8,573 nucleotides of DNA from an uncultured Cloacibacillus sp. GTDB lineage: Bacteria; Synergistota; Synergistia; Synergistales; Synergistaceae. Shown piece by piece: positions 1 through 6,871 of the stretch. Positions within the stretch are counted from its first letter, which is position 1; each line of letters starts with the position of its first letter. The DNA lies in contig UQVV01000071.1 of NCBI GenBank assembly GCA_900544635.1, positions 1 through 8,573 of the forward strand, written 5' to 3'. The position numbers were made by a program, and so were the translations under genes. The notes beneath the pieces are model-generated. The model saw nothing but the letters and a program-made list of their open reading frames with translations. It ran no database searches and was not told where the DNA came from.

Positions 1-429
1 CGCGCCGGAAAGGCGCGCCACGTCGGAGAGTTCGTCTACCGACACCGGGTCTACGATATAGGCCGGAGCGCCGGATTTCTCCGCGAAACGCTGCGCTATG
101 AACGGGCCGAGGTTCGAGGCGTGCTCGCCGCGCGGCGCGCGCGTGAGCCAATCTGTCATAGCGTCGTTGACGATGTACGTCCCGGACGGGACGGGCGCGA
201 GCAGCCCGCCGCGGCCGACGGCTGCGTCGAATTTGCGCGCGCCGAAGCCCGCTTCGGAAAGCGCCGACGCTATCGCCGCGCAGCGCGCGGGAAGCTGCGC
301 GAGTATAGTTTCATACTTCGCGCGTTCATCGTCGGGGAAAGGCAGATTTTTCTCGAACTCCCGCCGCTCGTCCTCGTAGACGGCGATTTTGGTCGAGGTC
401 GAGCCGGGGTCGGCGGCGAGTATCAGCAA
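1..429 (-). CDS. buk: Butyrate kinase, N-terminal part (runs off the left edge)
   Basis: Butyrate kinase of the acetokinase/ASKHA family transfers phosphate from an acyl phosphate to ADP, giving a free acid (butyrate or a branched or aryl analogue) and ATP in the cytoplasm. Only the first 143 residues lie in the window; the family is usually about 355 residues. Visible are the nucleotide-binding phosphate-1 motif DPGSTSTK (residues 7-14), GRGGLL (72-77), PSGTY (81-85), EHASNLG (102-108) and VDPV (126-129), all typical of Buk. No ATG lies in frame near the start. I chose TTG at 429-427, which has GGAGG 9 nt upstream, inside the end of ptb. The start overlaps the ptb stop by 7 nt, so translational coupling is likely. 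The product could prefer isobutyrate, isovalerate or arylacetyl phosphates over butyrate; sequence does not decide this. Family call is firm; the start codon is less so. Confidence 0.93.
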   Translation of the reverse strand, partial: MLILAADPGSTSTKIAVYEDERREFEKNLPFPDDERAKYETILAQLPARCAAIASALSEAGFGARKFDAAVGRGGLLAPVPSGTYIVNDAMTDWLTRAPRGEHASNLGPFIAQRFAEKSGAPAYIVDPVSVDELSDVARLSGA

Positions 430-1343
430 CGGTGCATTCCTCCAGCGACGAGGCAGGAGAGCGCGATGGCGTTGAACTTCGTCTCGTGGTCGTCGGTGCG
501 CGAGACGAGGATTATCGGGGCCTTCGCGCCGAGGACGACGCCCGCGGACTTCGCGTGACAGTAGTGTATCAGCGTCTTGCAGTGTACGTTGCCGCACTCG
601 ATGCTCGGCACTATCGTGAGGTCCACCTTGCCCGCGATTACGCTGCGGATGCCCTTGCGCTCCGCCGCCTCCTTCGACGCGACGACGTCTATCGCCATCG
701 GCCCCTCTATCGTGCAGGTGCAGGGCAGGCCGTCGAACTCGCCCGCGCGCCACGCCTCGACGAGCGCCGCGGCGTCCACCGTCGCGGGCATGTCGGGGTT
801 GACGCGCTCGTTCGCGGCGAGAATCGCGACGTTGACGTGCTCGTAGCCGAGCGCGTGTATCGCGCGCAGAGAGTTCGCGATGATATATTTTTTCTCCTTG
901 AGCGTCGGCGCGATGATGAAGCCGCTGTCGGCGCAGAACGAAAGATGATGCTCGCCCGGTATCTCGAGCACGGCGAGATGGCTCAGTATGCGCCCGGTGC
1001 GCAGGCCGTTCTCCTTGTCGAGCACGGCGTGCAGGAAGTCCTCCGTGTTGACGAGCCCCTTCATCAGCGTGTAGCCAGAGCCCTCGCGCACTATCGCGAC
1101 TGCCCTGCGCACCGCCTCCGCCGGCGTGTCCGCGTGGACGAGCTGCGCGCGTTCCGCGACGCCGTATTCCTCCATAGCGGGGCGAAGCACCGCTTCGTCG
1201 CCGACGAGCACAGCGCGGCCGAGGCCGTGGCCGAAGGCGAGCTTCATCGCCTCGACGGTCTCCACGTCCGCGGAGGCCGCCACCACGCAGCTGCCGCCGA
1301 GACAGCCGCAGCAGTTTATCATTTCGTCGAAAGTCTTATACAT
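423..1343 (-). CDS. ptb: Phosphate butyryltransferase
   Basis: This enzyme exchanges CoA for phosphate on a short-chain acyl-CoA (butyryl-CoA or relatives) to give an acyl phosphate, the substrate of the butyrate kinase encoded next to it. The 306-residue length matches the Ptb/Pta family (about 300). Family hallmarks are the early LVGD-type strand (AVLVGDE, 44-50), GYTLMKGLVNTEDF (90-103), LSHLAVLEIP (120-129), AANERVNPDMPAT (177-189), GPMAIDV (214-220) and the C-terminal AKSAGVVLGAKAPIILVSR (264-282). The open frame extends upstream to 1484, but the ATG at 1343-1341 has GGAGG 7 nt ahead and gives the expected N-terminus MYKTFDEM, so I start there. The N-terminus is unusually Cys-rich (CCGC at 11-14). 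It is first in a ptb-buk operon transcribed leftward, divergent from the MATE genes. Substrate range may include branched-chain or aromatic acyl-CoAs. Confidence 0.95.
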   Translation of the reverse strand: MYKTFDEMINCCGCLGGSCVVAASADVETVEAMKLAFGHGLGRAVLVGDEAVLRPAMEEYGVAERAQLVHADTPAEAVRRAVAIVREGSGYTLMKGLVNTEDFLHAVLDKENGLRTGRILSHLAVLEIPGEHHLSFCADSGFIIAPTLKEKKYIIANSLRAIHALGYEHVNVAILAANERVNPDMPATVDAAALVEAWRAGEFDGLPCTCTIEGPMAIDVVASKEAAERKGIRSVIAGKVDLTIVPSIECGNVHCKTLIHYCHAKSAGVVLGAKAPIILVSRTDDHETKFNAIALSCLVAGGMHRC

Positions 1344-1403
1344 GAACAGGCCTCCAGTCGTTTCAGCACGCGCGCGCGGCGCGGCTGTATATTTGCTGAG
1401 ATT

Positions 1404-1413
1404 ATTATATAAT
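1404..1413. promoter_or_regulatory. Palindromic -10 element of a divergent promoter region
   Basis: ATTATATAAT is a perfect 10-bp palindrome that supplies TATAAT on the plus strand (1408-1413) and TATAAT on the minus strand (1409-1404). It lies in the AT-rich middle of the 112-nt gap between ptb and the first MATE gene. Transcription starting about 7 nt beyond would give leaders of about 36 nt for the transporter and 54 nt for ptb. I see no good -35 hexamer on either side, so one or both promoters may need an activator or another sigma factor. The placement is inference from sequence only. Confidence 0.5.
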
Positions 1414-1421
1414 GTCCCGAG

Positions 1422-1441
1422 GCTCCGCCGTTTTACGGAGC
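1422..1441. promoter_or_regulatory. Inverted repeat in the leader of the first MATE gene (possible operator or RNA hairpin)
   Basis: GCTCCG (1422-1427) and CGGAGC (1436-1441) form a 6-bp inverted repeat with an 8-nt loop. It sits between the -10 element and the GGAGG ribosome binding site at 1444-1448. It could be a repressor operator or an RNA hairpin affecting ribosome access. It is not a terminator, because no T-run follows on either strand. Short arms mean chance is possible. Confidence 0.3.
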
Positions 1442-1455
1442 GTGGAGGTAATGCG

Positions 1456-2868
1456 ATGAGTTTTGTCGAGAAGGCGAAGAGCATACTGTTTCACCGAGGC
1501 CCGGTCGATTTGGGCGACGGGCACGTGCTTTCGTCGCTCGCGCGCCTCTCCGTGCCGTCGATAGGCATGGTGCTCTTCCAGACGCTCTTCAACCTCGTCG
1601 ATACTATTTTCATCTCGTGGCTCGGCGAGAGCCACATGGTCGCGATTTCGTACACCTTCCCGGTGCAGATAGGCGTCTTCGCTCTGCTCGAGGGCGTCGG
1701 CAACGGCGTGACGGCGCTCGTCGGCCGCCGCCTCGGCGAGAACGACGTCGAAGCGGCGCGGCGCACGGCGCGCTGCGGCCTCGTCTTCGCCTACGTGCTG
1801 AGCCTCGTGTGGCTTCCGTTTTTATTCCCCGGGCCGTCGAACGCATTCTTCCGTATGCTCGGCGCGTCGGACCCCGAGACGCTGCGCCAGGCGTGGCTCT
1901 ACAACATGTGGATACCGCCGATGACGGTGGTCATAGCCTTCACCTACATCGTGAACTCCATCTTCCGCTGCCAGGGCGACACGATGACGCCGCTGCGCTT
2001 CTTCCTCGTCGCGAACAGCCTGAACTTCGTGCTCGACCCGCTCTTCATCTTCGTCTTCGGCTGGGGCATGACGGGAGCCGCCGCGGCTACCTTCATCGGA
2101 CGCGCGGCGGGCGCGGTCTACCTTATAAGAAAGATGCGCCGCGACAGCGCGATACAGATTCCTCTATTCGCCGCGCCGCGCCGCGAGATGCTTCCGATAT
2201 GGCGCGCCGTCGCAGCCATCGGCCTGCCCGTCACGCTCTCGACCGGAAGCGTCGCGCTCGGCATGGGCTCGGTCAACCGCGTGCTCACCGAGGCCTACGG
2301 CAACGTCGCGATAGCGGGCTGGATGATTTCGCTGCGCATCGAGGACATAGCCTTCGGCACGCTGATGGGCGTCAGCAACGCGCTCGTCCCCTTCATCGCC
2401 TTCAACTACGGGCGGCGCAGCTTCGTAAGGATAAAGGAAGGAATCCGCGCCGCGCTCGTAATCTGCTGCTGCGTCACGCTCTCGCTCTGCTTCCTGCTCG
2501 CGCTGTGGCCGTGGCCAGCGATCGGCCTCTTCCGCCCCGAGCCGGACGTGGCGCACGCGGCTGTGCGCTCGCTGCGCATCACGATGGCGGGCTACCCCTT
2601 CGCGATGTACGGCATGATTTACAACGCGCTCTTCATCGCGGTCGGCAGCTCCGTCTACGGCTTCCTCGTGCAGATAAGCCGCTGCATCGCGTTTCGTCTG
2701 CCGATGGCGTGGTTCCTCGCCGCGACGGTCTCGATGAGCTGGGTCTGGCTCTTCCAACCTCTTTCGTTCGTCTGCGCCGCGGTTTTGACGTGGCTCTTCG
2801 CGCTGCGGCTTATGAACAAACTCAAAAACGAACTCGACGGCGCTCCGCTGCCGCCGCGCGCGCAATAG
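1456..2868 (+). CDS. MATE-family multidrug/cation efflux transporter (first of pair)
   Basis: This is an integral inner-membrane antiporter of the multidrug and toxic compound extrusion family, which exports organic cations or metabolites in exchange for Na+ or H+. The protein has 470 residues and hydrophobic stretches consistent with 12 helices in two MatE repeats. Signature segments are FNLVDTIFISWLG (45-57), NFVLDPLFIFVFGWGMTGAA (190-209) and the second-half ALVPFIAFNYGRR (309-321). The open frame extends upstream through the divergent region, but the ATG at 1456 has GGAGG at 1444-1448 with 7 nt spacing and begins a normal N-terminus. It is followed after 11 nt by a second MATE gene whose ribosome binding site overlaps this stop codon, so the two are co-translated. 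The cargo is unknown. Family is certain; subfamily (NorM- or DinF-like) is not resolved. Confidence 0.93.
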   Translation: MSFVEKAKSILFHRGPVDLGDGHVLSSLARLSVPSIGMVLFQTLFNLVDTIFISWLGESHMVAISYTFPVQIGVFALLEGVGNGVTALVGRRLGENDVEAARRTARCGLVFAYVLSLVWLPFLFPGPSNAFFRMLGASDPETLRQAWLYNMWIPPMTVVIAFTYIVNSIFRCQGDTMTPLRFFLVANSLNFVLDPLFIFVFGWGMTGAAAATFIGRAAGAVYLIRKMRRDSAIQIPLFAAPRREMLPIWRAVAAIGLPVTLSTGSVALGMGSVNRVLTEAYGNVAIAGWMISLRIEDIAFGTLMGVSNALVPFIAFNYGRRSFVRIKEGIRAALVICCCVTLSLCFLLALWPWPAIGLFRPEPDVAHAAVRSLRITMAGYPFAMYGMIYNALFIAVGSSVYGFLVQISRCIAFRLPMAWFLAATVSMSWVWLFQPLSFVCAAVLTWLFALRLMNKLKNELDGAPLPPRAQ

Positions 2869-2872
2869 GAGG
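2867..2872 (+). promoter_or_regulatory. Ribosome binding site overlapping the upstream stop codon
   Basis: AGGAGG at 2867-2872 shares two bases with the TAG stop (2866-2868) of the first MATE gene. It lies 7 nt before the ATG at 2880, fixing the start of the second MATE gene and pointing to coupled translation. Confidence 0.85.
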
Positions 2873-2879
2873 CGCTTTT

Positions 2880-4274
2880 ATGAAAAATCTTCCGAAAGAG
2901 GTCGACCTAGGAAAGGACCCCGTCGGCCCGCTGCTTCTCAAGCTCGCCGCGCCCGCGATAGCCTCGCAGCTCGTCAACGCGCTCTACAACGTCGTCGACC
3001 GCATGTACATCGGCCACATACCGGAGGACGGCGCAGCGGCTCTCACCGGCCTCGGCGTCTGCTTCCCGCTCATCATGCTGATATCCGCTTTCGCGAACCT
3101 TATCGGCATGGGCGGCGCGCCGCGCGCGAGCATACTGATGGGCCACGGCGACGAAAAGGGGGCGGAGCGCATCCTAGGCAACTGCTTCGCCGCGCTCGTC
3201 GCGCTCTCCGTCGCGCTCACGGTCTTCTCGTTCGCCTTCATGCGCCCGATGCTCATGCTCTTCGGCGCGAGCGAGGCGACGATAGGCTACGCTATGGATT
3301 ACATGGAAATTTACGCCGCGGGCACGATTTTCGTGCAGCTCACGCTCGGCATGAACGTCTTCATAACGGCGCAGGGCTTTTCAAAAATCAGCATGATGAC
3401 CGTCGTCATAGGCGCGGTCACGAACATCGTGCTCGACCCCATTTTTATCTTCGTCCTCGGCATGGGCGTGCGCGGCGCGGCGTGGGCGACCGTCATATCG
3501 CAGGCGGTCAGCGCCGTCTGGGCGCTGCGCTTCCTCTGCGGCGGGCGCACCGTGCTGAAGCTGCGGCGCGAGAACATGCATATATCCCGCTCCGTAATCA
3601 TGCCCTGCGTCGCGCTCGGCCTCGCGCCCTTCATAATGCAGTCGACGGAGAGCCTGCTTGTGCTCTCCTTCAACTCGTCGCTCCTGAAGTACGGCGGCGA
3701 CCTCGCCGTCGGCGCGATGACGATCGCCTCGAGCGTCATGCAGTTCGCGATGCTTCCGGTCCACGGCCTCACGCAGGGCTCGCAGCCGATAGTGAGCTAC
3801 AACTACGGCGCGGGCAACCCCGAGCGCATGAAGCAAGCCTTCGCGCTGCTGCTCAAGTCCTGCCTCGCCTACACCGCGGCGCTCTGGGCGCTCTCGATGC
3901 TCTGCCCCGGCCTCTTCGTAATGATATTCACTGGAGACCCCGAGCTCTCGGCGGCGGCGCGCTGGGCGATGCGCATCTACATGGCGAGCGTCGTGCTGAT
4001 GGGCGCGCAGACGGCGTGCCAGCAGACCTTCGTCGCGCTCGGCAACTCAAAGACGTCGTCGTTCCTCGCCCTCCTGCGCAAGATAATCCTGCTCATTCCG
4101 TTCATCTATATAATGCCGCACTTCTTCGACGACAAGGTCTTCGCGGTATTCTTCGCCGAGCCCGTGGCGGACTTCCTCGCAGTGACGGCGACGGTCACGC
4201 TCTTCAGCCGCGAGTTCCGCCGCCTGCTGCGCTCGATGCGCGAGCGCCGGGCCGGGCAAAGCGCCGGCGCTTGA
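2880..4274 (+). CDS. MATE-family efflux transporter, MepA-like (second of pair)
   Basis: A second 12-helix MATE antiporter of 464 residues, predicted in the cytoplasmic membrane. Characteristic segments are LYNVVDRMYIGHIP (35-48), FANLIGMGGAPRASILMG (71-88), NIVLDPIFIFVLGMGVRGAA (182-201) and LTQGSQPIVSYNYGAGNPERM (297-317). The last is typical of MepA-type clostridial MATE proteins. The open frame runs far upstream in an overprinted frame of the previous gene, so I start at the ATG at 2880, which has a strong AGGAGG site. It differs clearly from its neighbour, so the pair is not a recent duplication. The two may export different substrates or act on a common one. Its TGA stop (4272-4274) lies inside the -35 box of the next promoter. 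Substrate unknown. Confidence 0.94.
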   Translation: MKNLPKEVDLGKDPVGPLLLKLAAPAIASQLVNALYNVVDRMYIGHIPEDGAAALTGLGVCFPLIMLISAFANLIGMGGAPRASILMGHGDEKGAERILGNCFAALVALSVALTVFSFAFMRPMLMLFGASEATIGYAMDYMEIYAAGTIFVQLTLGMNVFITAQGFSKISMMTVVIGAVTNIVLDPIFIFVLGMGVRGAAWATVISQAVSAVWALRFLCGGRTVLKLRRENMHISRSVIMPCVALGLAPFIMQSTESLLVLSFNSSLLKYGGDLAVGAMTIASSVMQFAMLPVHGLTQGSQPIVSYNYGAGNPERMKQAFALLLKSCLAYTAALWALSMLCPGLFVMIFTGDPELSAAARWAMRIYMASVVLMGAQTACQQTFVALGNSKTSSFLALLRKIILLIPFIYIMPHFFDDKVFAVFFAEPVADFLAVTATVTLFSREFRRLLRSMRERRAGQSAGA

Positions 4275-4299
4275 CACATCAGGCGCGAGCGGTTATAAA
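4271..4299 (+). promoter_or_regulatory. Strong sigma70-type promoter for the iorAB leader
   Basis: A perfect TTGACA -35 box (4271-4276) is followed, after an optimal 17-nt spacer, by TATAAA (4294-4299). The expected start is near 4306. The -35 box overlaps the stop codon of the second MATE gene. This places iorAB under its own control and gives a leader of about 160 nt before the iorA start. Confidence 0.8.
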
Positions 4300-4334
4300 T
4301 TATTTCGGAAGAGGGAGGGGAGCCTTCCTCGCAT

Positions 4335-4374
4335 GAGACGAGACAAGACGAGATAAGCTGCCAGATTAGACGAG
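4335..4374 (+). promoter_or_regulatory. NAG triplet array, TRAP-like binding site candidate
   Basis: NAG triplets start at 4335 (GAG), 4340 (GAG), 4345 (AAG), 4350 (GAG), 4355 (AAG), 4362 (CAG), 4367 (TAG) and 4372 (GAG). Seven intervals separate them: six of 5 nt and one of 7. The trp RNA-binding attenuation protein TRAP binds multiple (G/U)AG triplets with 2-3 nt spacers in unstructured RNA. The array lies between the two arms of the predicted antiterminator. Three more GAG triplets (4311, 4315, 4320) are in the upstream hairpin. Five of the eight are the preferred GAG or TAG. Whether any protein binds is unknown. Confidence 0.5.
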
Positions 4375-4396
4375 TGTGTTGACTGCTTAGACATTC

Positions 4397-4429
4397 AAGG
4401 CTCCGTCGTGCGCGGCGGAGTCTTTTTTT
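4397..4429 (+). terminator. Intrinsic terminator between the MATE genes and iorA
   Basis: A 10-bp stem (4399-4408 with 4413-4422, TGCG loop, two G-U pairs) ends in a run of seven Ts to 4429; two upstream As can extend the stem. It would end transcripts from the MATE pair. It also lies inside the iorA leader, downstream of the iorA promoter, so it must be read through for iorAB expression. Confidence 0.88.
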
Positions 4430-4466
4430 ATGACTTTATACATCTTCAACGCTTGGGGGAATTTTC

Positions 4467-6269
4467 ATGGTTCGCAGGGTCTGTATGGGAAACGAGGCGA
4501 TAGCGCTCGGCGCGCTCGCAGCGGGGCTCAGGCTCGCCGCCGGATATCCCGGCACTCCTTCGACTGAAATTATCGAAACTCTAGTGCGCGAACGCCGCGC
4601 GGGCGTGGACGTGCAGTGGTCCGTCAACGAGAAGGCCGCGCTCGAGGTCGCGGCAGGCGGCGCATACGCGGGCGCGCGCACTATGTGCACGATGAAGCAG
4701 GTCGGCCTCAACGTCGCCTCCGACCCGCTGATGAGCCTTGCCTACATCGGCGTCAAAGGCGGCATGGTCGTCGCCGTCGCGGACGACCCGGGGCCGTGGT
4801 CGTCACAGACCGAGCAGGACACGCGCAATTTCGCGAAGCACGCGAACCTCCCCGTCTTCGACCCGTCGTCGCCCGAGGAAGCCTACGAAATGATCCAGAC
4901 GGCCTTCGACTTCTCCGAAAAATACGCGCTTCCGGTGTTTCTGCGCCCGACGACGCGCGTCTGCCACGCGAGCGCCGAGGTAGAGCTGCGCGAGCCGTCG
5001 CCCGTCAAGGAGGCGGACGGCTTCGAGCGCCGCCCCGAGTGGTGCATCTTCCCCGCGCTCTCCTACCGCAAGCACGGCGAGCTCGAGGTCAAGCAGCATG
5101 AAATGGCGGGCGCCTTCGACGCGATGCCCTACAACAGAATAGAAACCTACGGAGCGGGAAGCCGCCGCGCAGTCGCCGCCTCCGGCATATCGTACCTCTA
5201 CGCGAAGGAAGCGCTGAACGAGCTCGGCGCGGACGCGACGCTCTACAAGGTCGGCACGCCCTACCCGATGCCCGAGAAGCTCACGCAGGACTTCCTCGCG
5301 GGCGCGGATTCCGTGCTCGTGCTCGAAGAGCTCGACCCCGTCGTCGAAGAGCAGCTTCTTATAGAAGCGGCGGGCCGAGTGCCGGTGCTCGGCAAGCGCA
5401 GCGGCGACATGCCGTGGAACGGCGAATATTCGTTCGAGCTGATAAAGGCGGCGCTTGCGAAATATCTCGGCCTCTCCGCCGAAGCCGAGCCCGCGCCCGA
5501 GCTTCCGCAGCTTCCCGTGCGCCCGCCGGTGCTCTGCGCGGGCTGCCCGCACCGCGCTTCGTTCTACGAGGCGAAGGTAGCGACGAAGGACTGCAAAAAA
5601 GCGATTTACTGCGGCGACATCGGCTGCTACACGCTCGGCAACGCCGCGCCGCTCAACATGGTCGACACCTGCCTCTGCATGGGCGCGGGCATAACGCTCG
5701 CCCAGGGGCTCGCGCTGACGGAGCCGGGCGCGAAGTGCCTCGCCTTCATCGGCGACTCGACCTTCTTCCACACCGGAATCCCCGGCGTAATCAACGCCGT
5801 CTACCAGGGAACGGACATCACGATAATAGTCCTCGACAACCGCACGACAGCGATGACCGGCCACCAGCCGCACCCCGGCACGGGAAAGCGCGCGCTCGGC
5901 GATGACAGCATAGCGCTCGACATAGAGACGCTGCTGCGCGCCTGCGGCGTGGAGCACGTCGCGCGCGTCAACCCGTTCGATTTTGAAAAATCCGTCGCCG
6001 CGATGAAGGCGGCCGTCGCATACGAAGGCCCCTCCGCGGTCATAGCCGAAGCGCCCTGCATAGCGAACGTGAAGAAAAAAGCCCCGGCGCACTTCGTCGA
6101 CGACAAATGTATAAAATGCGGCAGATGCGTGCGCGAGATAGGCTGCCCCGCGATTACGCCCGACGCCGAGGGCCGCGCGGTCATCAGCGCGTCGCTCTGC
6201 ACCGGCTGCGGCCTCTGCGCCAACGTCTGCCCCGTCCACGCGATAAAGGAGGGCGAAGCCCATGCTTAG
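4467..6269 (+). CDS. iorA: Indolepyruvate:ferredoxin oxidoreductase, alpha subunit
   Basis: This is the large TPP- and Fe-S-containing subunit of a cytoplasmic enzyme. The enzyme oxidatively decarboxylates indolepyruvate, phenylpyruvate and hydroxyphenylpyruvate to arylacetyl-CoA, reducing ferredoxin. The protein is 600 residues, as usual. The N-terminal pyrimidine-binding domain begins CMGNEAIALGAL (6-17) with AAGYPGTPSTEI (24-35). The TPP-binding domain has CAGCPHR (357-363), GDIGCYTLG (383-391), and IGDSTFFHTG (428-437) through to LDN (456-458). The C-terminal ferredoxin domain has two 4Fe-4S motifs: CIKCGRC ending at C560 (548-560) and CTGCGLCANVCP (578-589). The ATG at 4467 has GGGGGA 6 nt upstream and begins the normal N-terminus. 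Its stop overlaps the iorB start by 8 nt. The preceding leader carries a predicted attenuator. Family call is very secure; the preferred aryl substrate is not determined. Confidence 0.97.
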   Translation: MVRRVCMGNEAIALGALAAGLRLAAGYPGTPSTEIIETLVRERRAGVDVQWSVNEKAALEVAAGGAYAGARTMCTMKQVGLNVASDPLMSLAYIGVKGGMVVAVADDPGPWSSQTEQDTRNFAKHANLPVFDPSSPEEAYEMIQTAFDFSEKYALPVFLRPTTRVCHASAEVELREPSPVKEADGFERRPEWCIFPALSYRKHGELEVKQHEMAGAFDAMPYNRIETYGAGSRRAVAASGISYLYAKEALNELGADATLYKVGTPYPMPEKLTQDFLAGADSVLVLEELDPVVEEQLLIEAAGRVPVLGKRSGDMPWNGEYSFELIKAALAKYLGLSAEAEPAPELPQLPVRPPVLCAGCPHRASFYEAKVATKDCKKAIYCGDIGCYTLGNAAPLNMVDTCLCMGAGITLAQGLALTEPGAKCLAFIGDSTFFHTGIPGVINAVYQGTDITIIVLDNRTTAMTGHQPHPGTGKRALGDDSIALDIETLLRACGVEHVARVNPFDFEKSVAAMKAAVAYEGPSAVIAEAPCIANVKKKAPAHFVDDKCIKCGRCVREIGCPAITPDAEGRAVISASLCTGCGLCANVCPVHAIKEGEAHA

Positions 6270-6855
6270 CAGCATAGTGATAGCCGGAGTCGGCGGACAG
6301 GGCACGCTGCTCGCCTCGCGCATACTCGCCGAGGCGGCGCAGGCGAAGGGGCTCTTCGTCCGCACCTCGGAGACGATAGGCATGGCGCAGCGCGGCGGCT
6401 CCGTTTCGAGCCACCTGCGCATAGACGCGCGCGAGGTCTCGCCGATAATCCCGGCGCGCCACGGCGACGTGCTGCTCGCCTTCGAGCCCGCCGAGGCGGT
6501 GCGCATGATTCCGAAGCTCAAAAGCACGGCGCAGTGCGTCGTCAACACGGACGAGATAATCCCGACCAACGTCGCGCTCGGCAAGGGCGCGTACCTCGGC
6601 GGGGAATACCTCGCGACGATGAAGCGGCTCTACCCCGACGCGCTCTTCCTAAAAGGCGCGGCGCTCGCGCTCGAAGCGGGAGACATCCGCACGCTCAACG
6701 TAGTAATCCTCGGCGCGGCCTGCGGAGCCGGAAAGCTCCCCTTCACGACCGAAGAGGTGCGCGAGGCGATAGCGCGCTGCGTCAGGCCGAAGCTCCTGCC
6801 GATGAACGAAAAAGCCTTCATGCTCGGCATAGAAGCATCCTCCCGCCGATGGTGA
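6262..6855 (+). CDS. iorB: Indolepyruvate:ferredoxin oxidoreductase, beta subunit
   Basis: This is the small gamma-type (POR/KOR) subunit that completes the aryl-pyruvate oxidoreductase with IorA and contributes to CoA-dependent catalysis. The protein has 197 residues, the usual size. It starts with the glycine-rich GVGGQGT (9-15), followed by ETIGMAQRGGSVSSHLR (37-53) and LAFEPAEA, both hallmarks of IorB. The ATG at 6262 lies inside the last codons of iorA, 8 nt beyond AAGGAGGG (6246-6253), so translation of the two subunits is coupled and probably stoichiometric. A 161-nt structured gap separates it from the paaK-like gene, which may belong to the same transcript. Confidence 0.96.
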   Translation: MLSSIVIAGVGGQGTLLASRILAEAAQAKGLFVRTSETIGMAQRGGSVSSHLRIDAREVSPIIPARHGDVLLAFEPAEAVRMIPKLKSTAQCVVNTDEIIPTNVALGKGAYLGGEYLATMKRLYPDALFLKGAALALEAGDIRTLNVVILGAACGAGKLPFTTEEVREAIARCVRPKLLPMNEKAFMLGIEASSRRW

Positions 6856-6871
6856 AACACCCATAACGTGC

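Larger units (their letters stand above)
4306..4466 (+). promoter_or_regulatory. iorA 5' leader: predicted transcription attenuator
   Basis: In order, the leader holds: a hairpin with arms 4311-4318 and 4323-4330 (8 pairs, one G-U, GGAG loop); an array of NAG triplets (4335-4374); an intrinsic terminator (4397-4429); and the GGGGGA ribosome binding site (4455-4460). GGAGCCTT at 4319-4326 is perfectly complementary to AAGGCTCC at 4397-4404, which is the 5' arm of the terminator. That 8-bp antiterminator excludes both the first hairpin and the terminator, the classic logic of an attenuator. The pairings are read directly; regulation is inferred. Alternatively the region could produce a terminated small RNA of about 120 nt, or the terminator may only insulate iorA from the MATE transcript. 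Confidence 0.55.

Noticed and set aside
432..1412. 326-residue plus-strand frame opposite ptb
   Set aside because: It mirrors ptb, is rich in Arg/Ala/Asp/His, and has no family resemblance. Ptb on the minus strand explains the region.
1344..1484. N-terminal extension of ptb to the ATG at 1484
   Set aside because: It would cross the divergent promoter region and the first MATE start. The ATG at 1343 has GGAGG at good spacing and matches the family N-terminus.
1617..2879. Long upstream extension of the second MATE frame through the first MATE gene
   Set aside because: The extension is Arg/His-rich shadow sequence; the real start at 2880 has a strong ribosome binding site and a normal MATE N-terminus.
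4333..4356. Seven-codon leader peptide MRRDKTR in the iorA leader
   Set aside because: It has three Arg but no aromatic codons, its ribosome binding site is in hairpin 1 with loose spacing, and the same bases are better explained by the NAG periodicity. It is not excluded.
4335..4374. The NAG array as a CRISPR or ordinary tandem repeat
   Set aside because: The unit is only 5 nt with variable first and last bases, and there are no spacers of CRISPR size. Conservation is of the AG positions only, which fits an RNA-binding site better.
4803..6584. 593-residue open frame on the minus strand opposite iorA and iorB
   Set aside because: It is antisense to two securely identified genes, has an Arg/Ala/Val-rich composition typical of GC-rich shadow frames, and has no recognisable domain.
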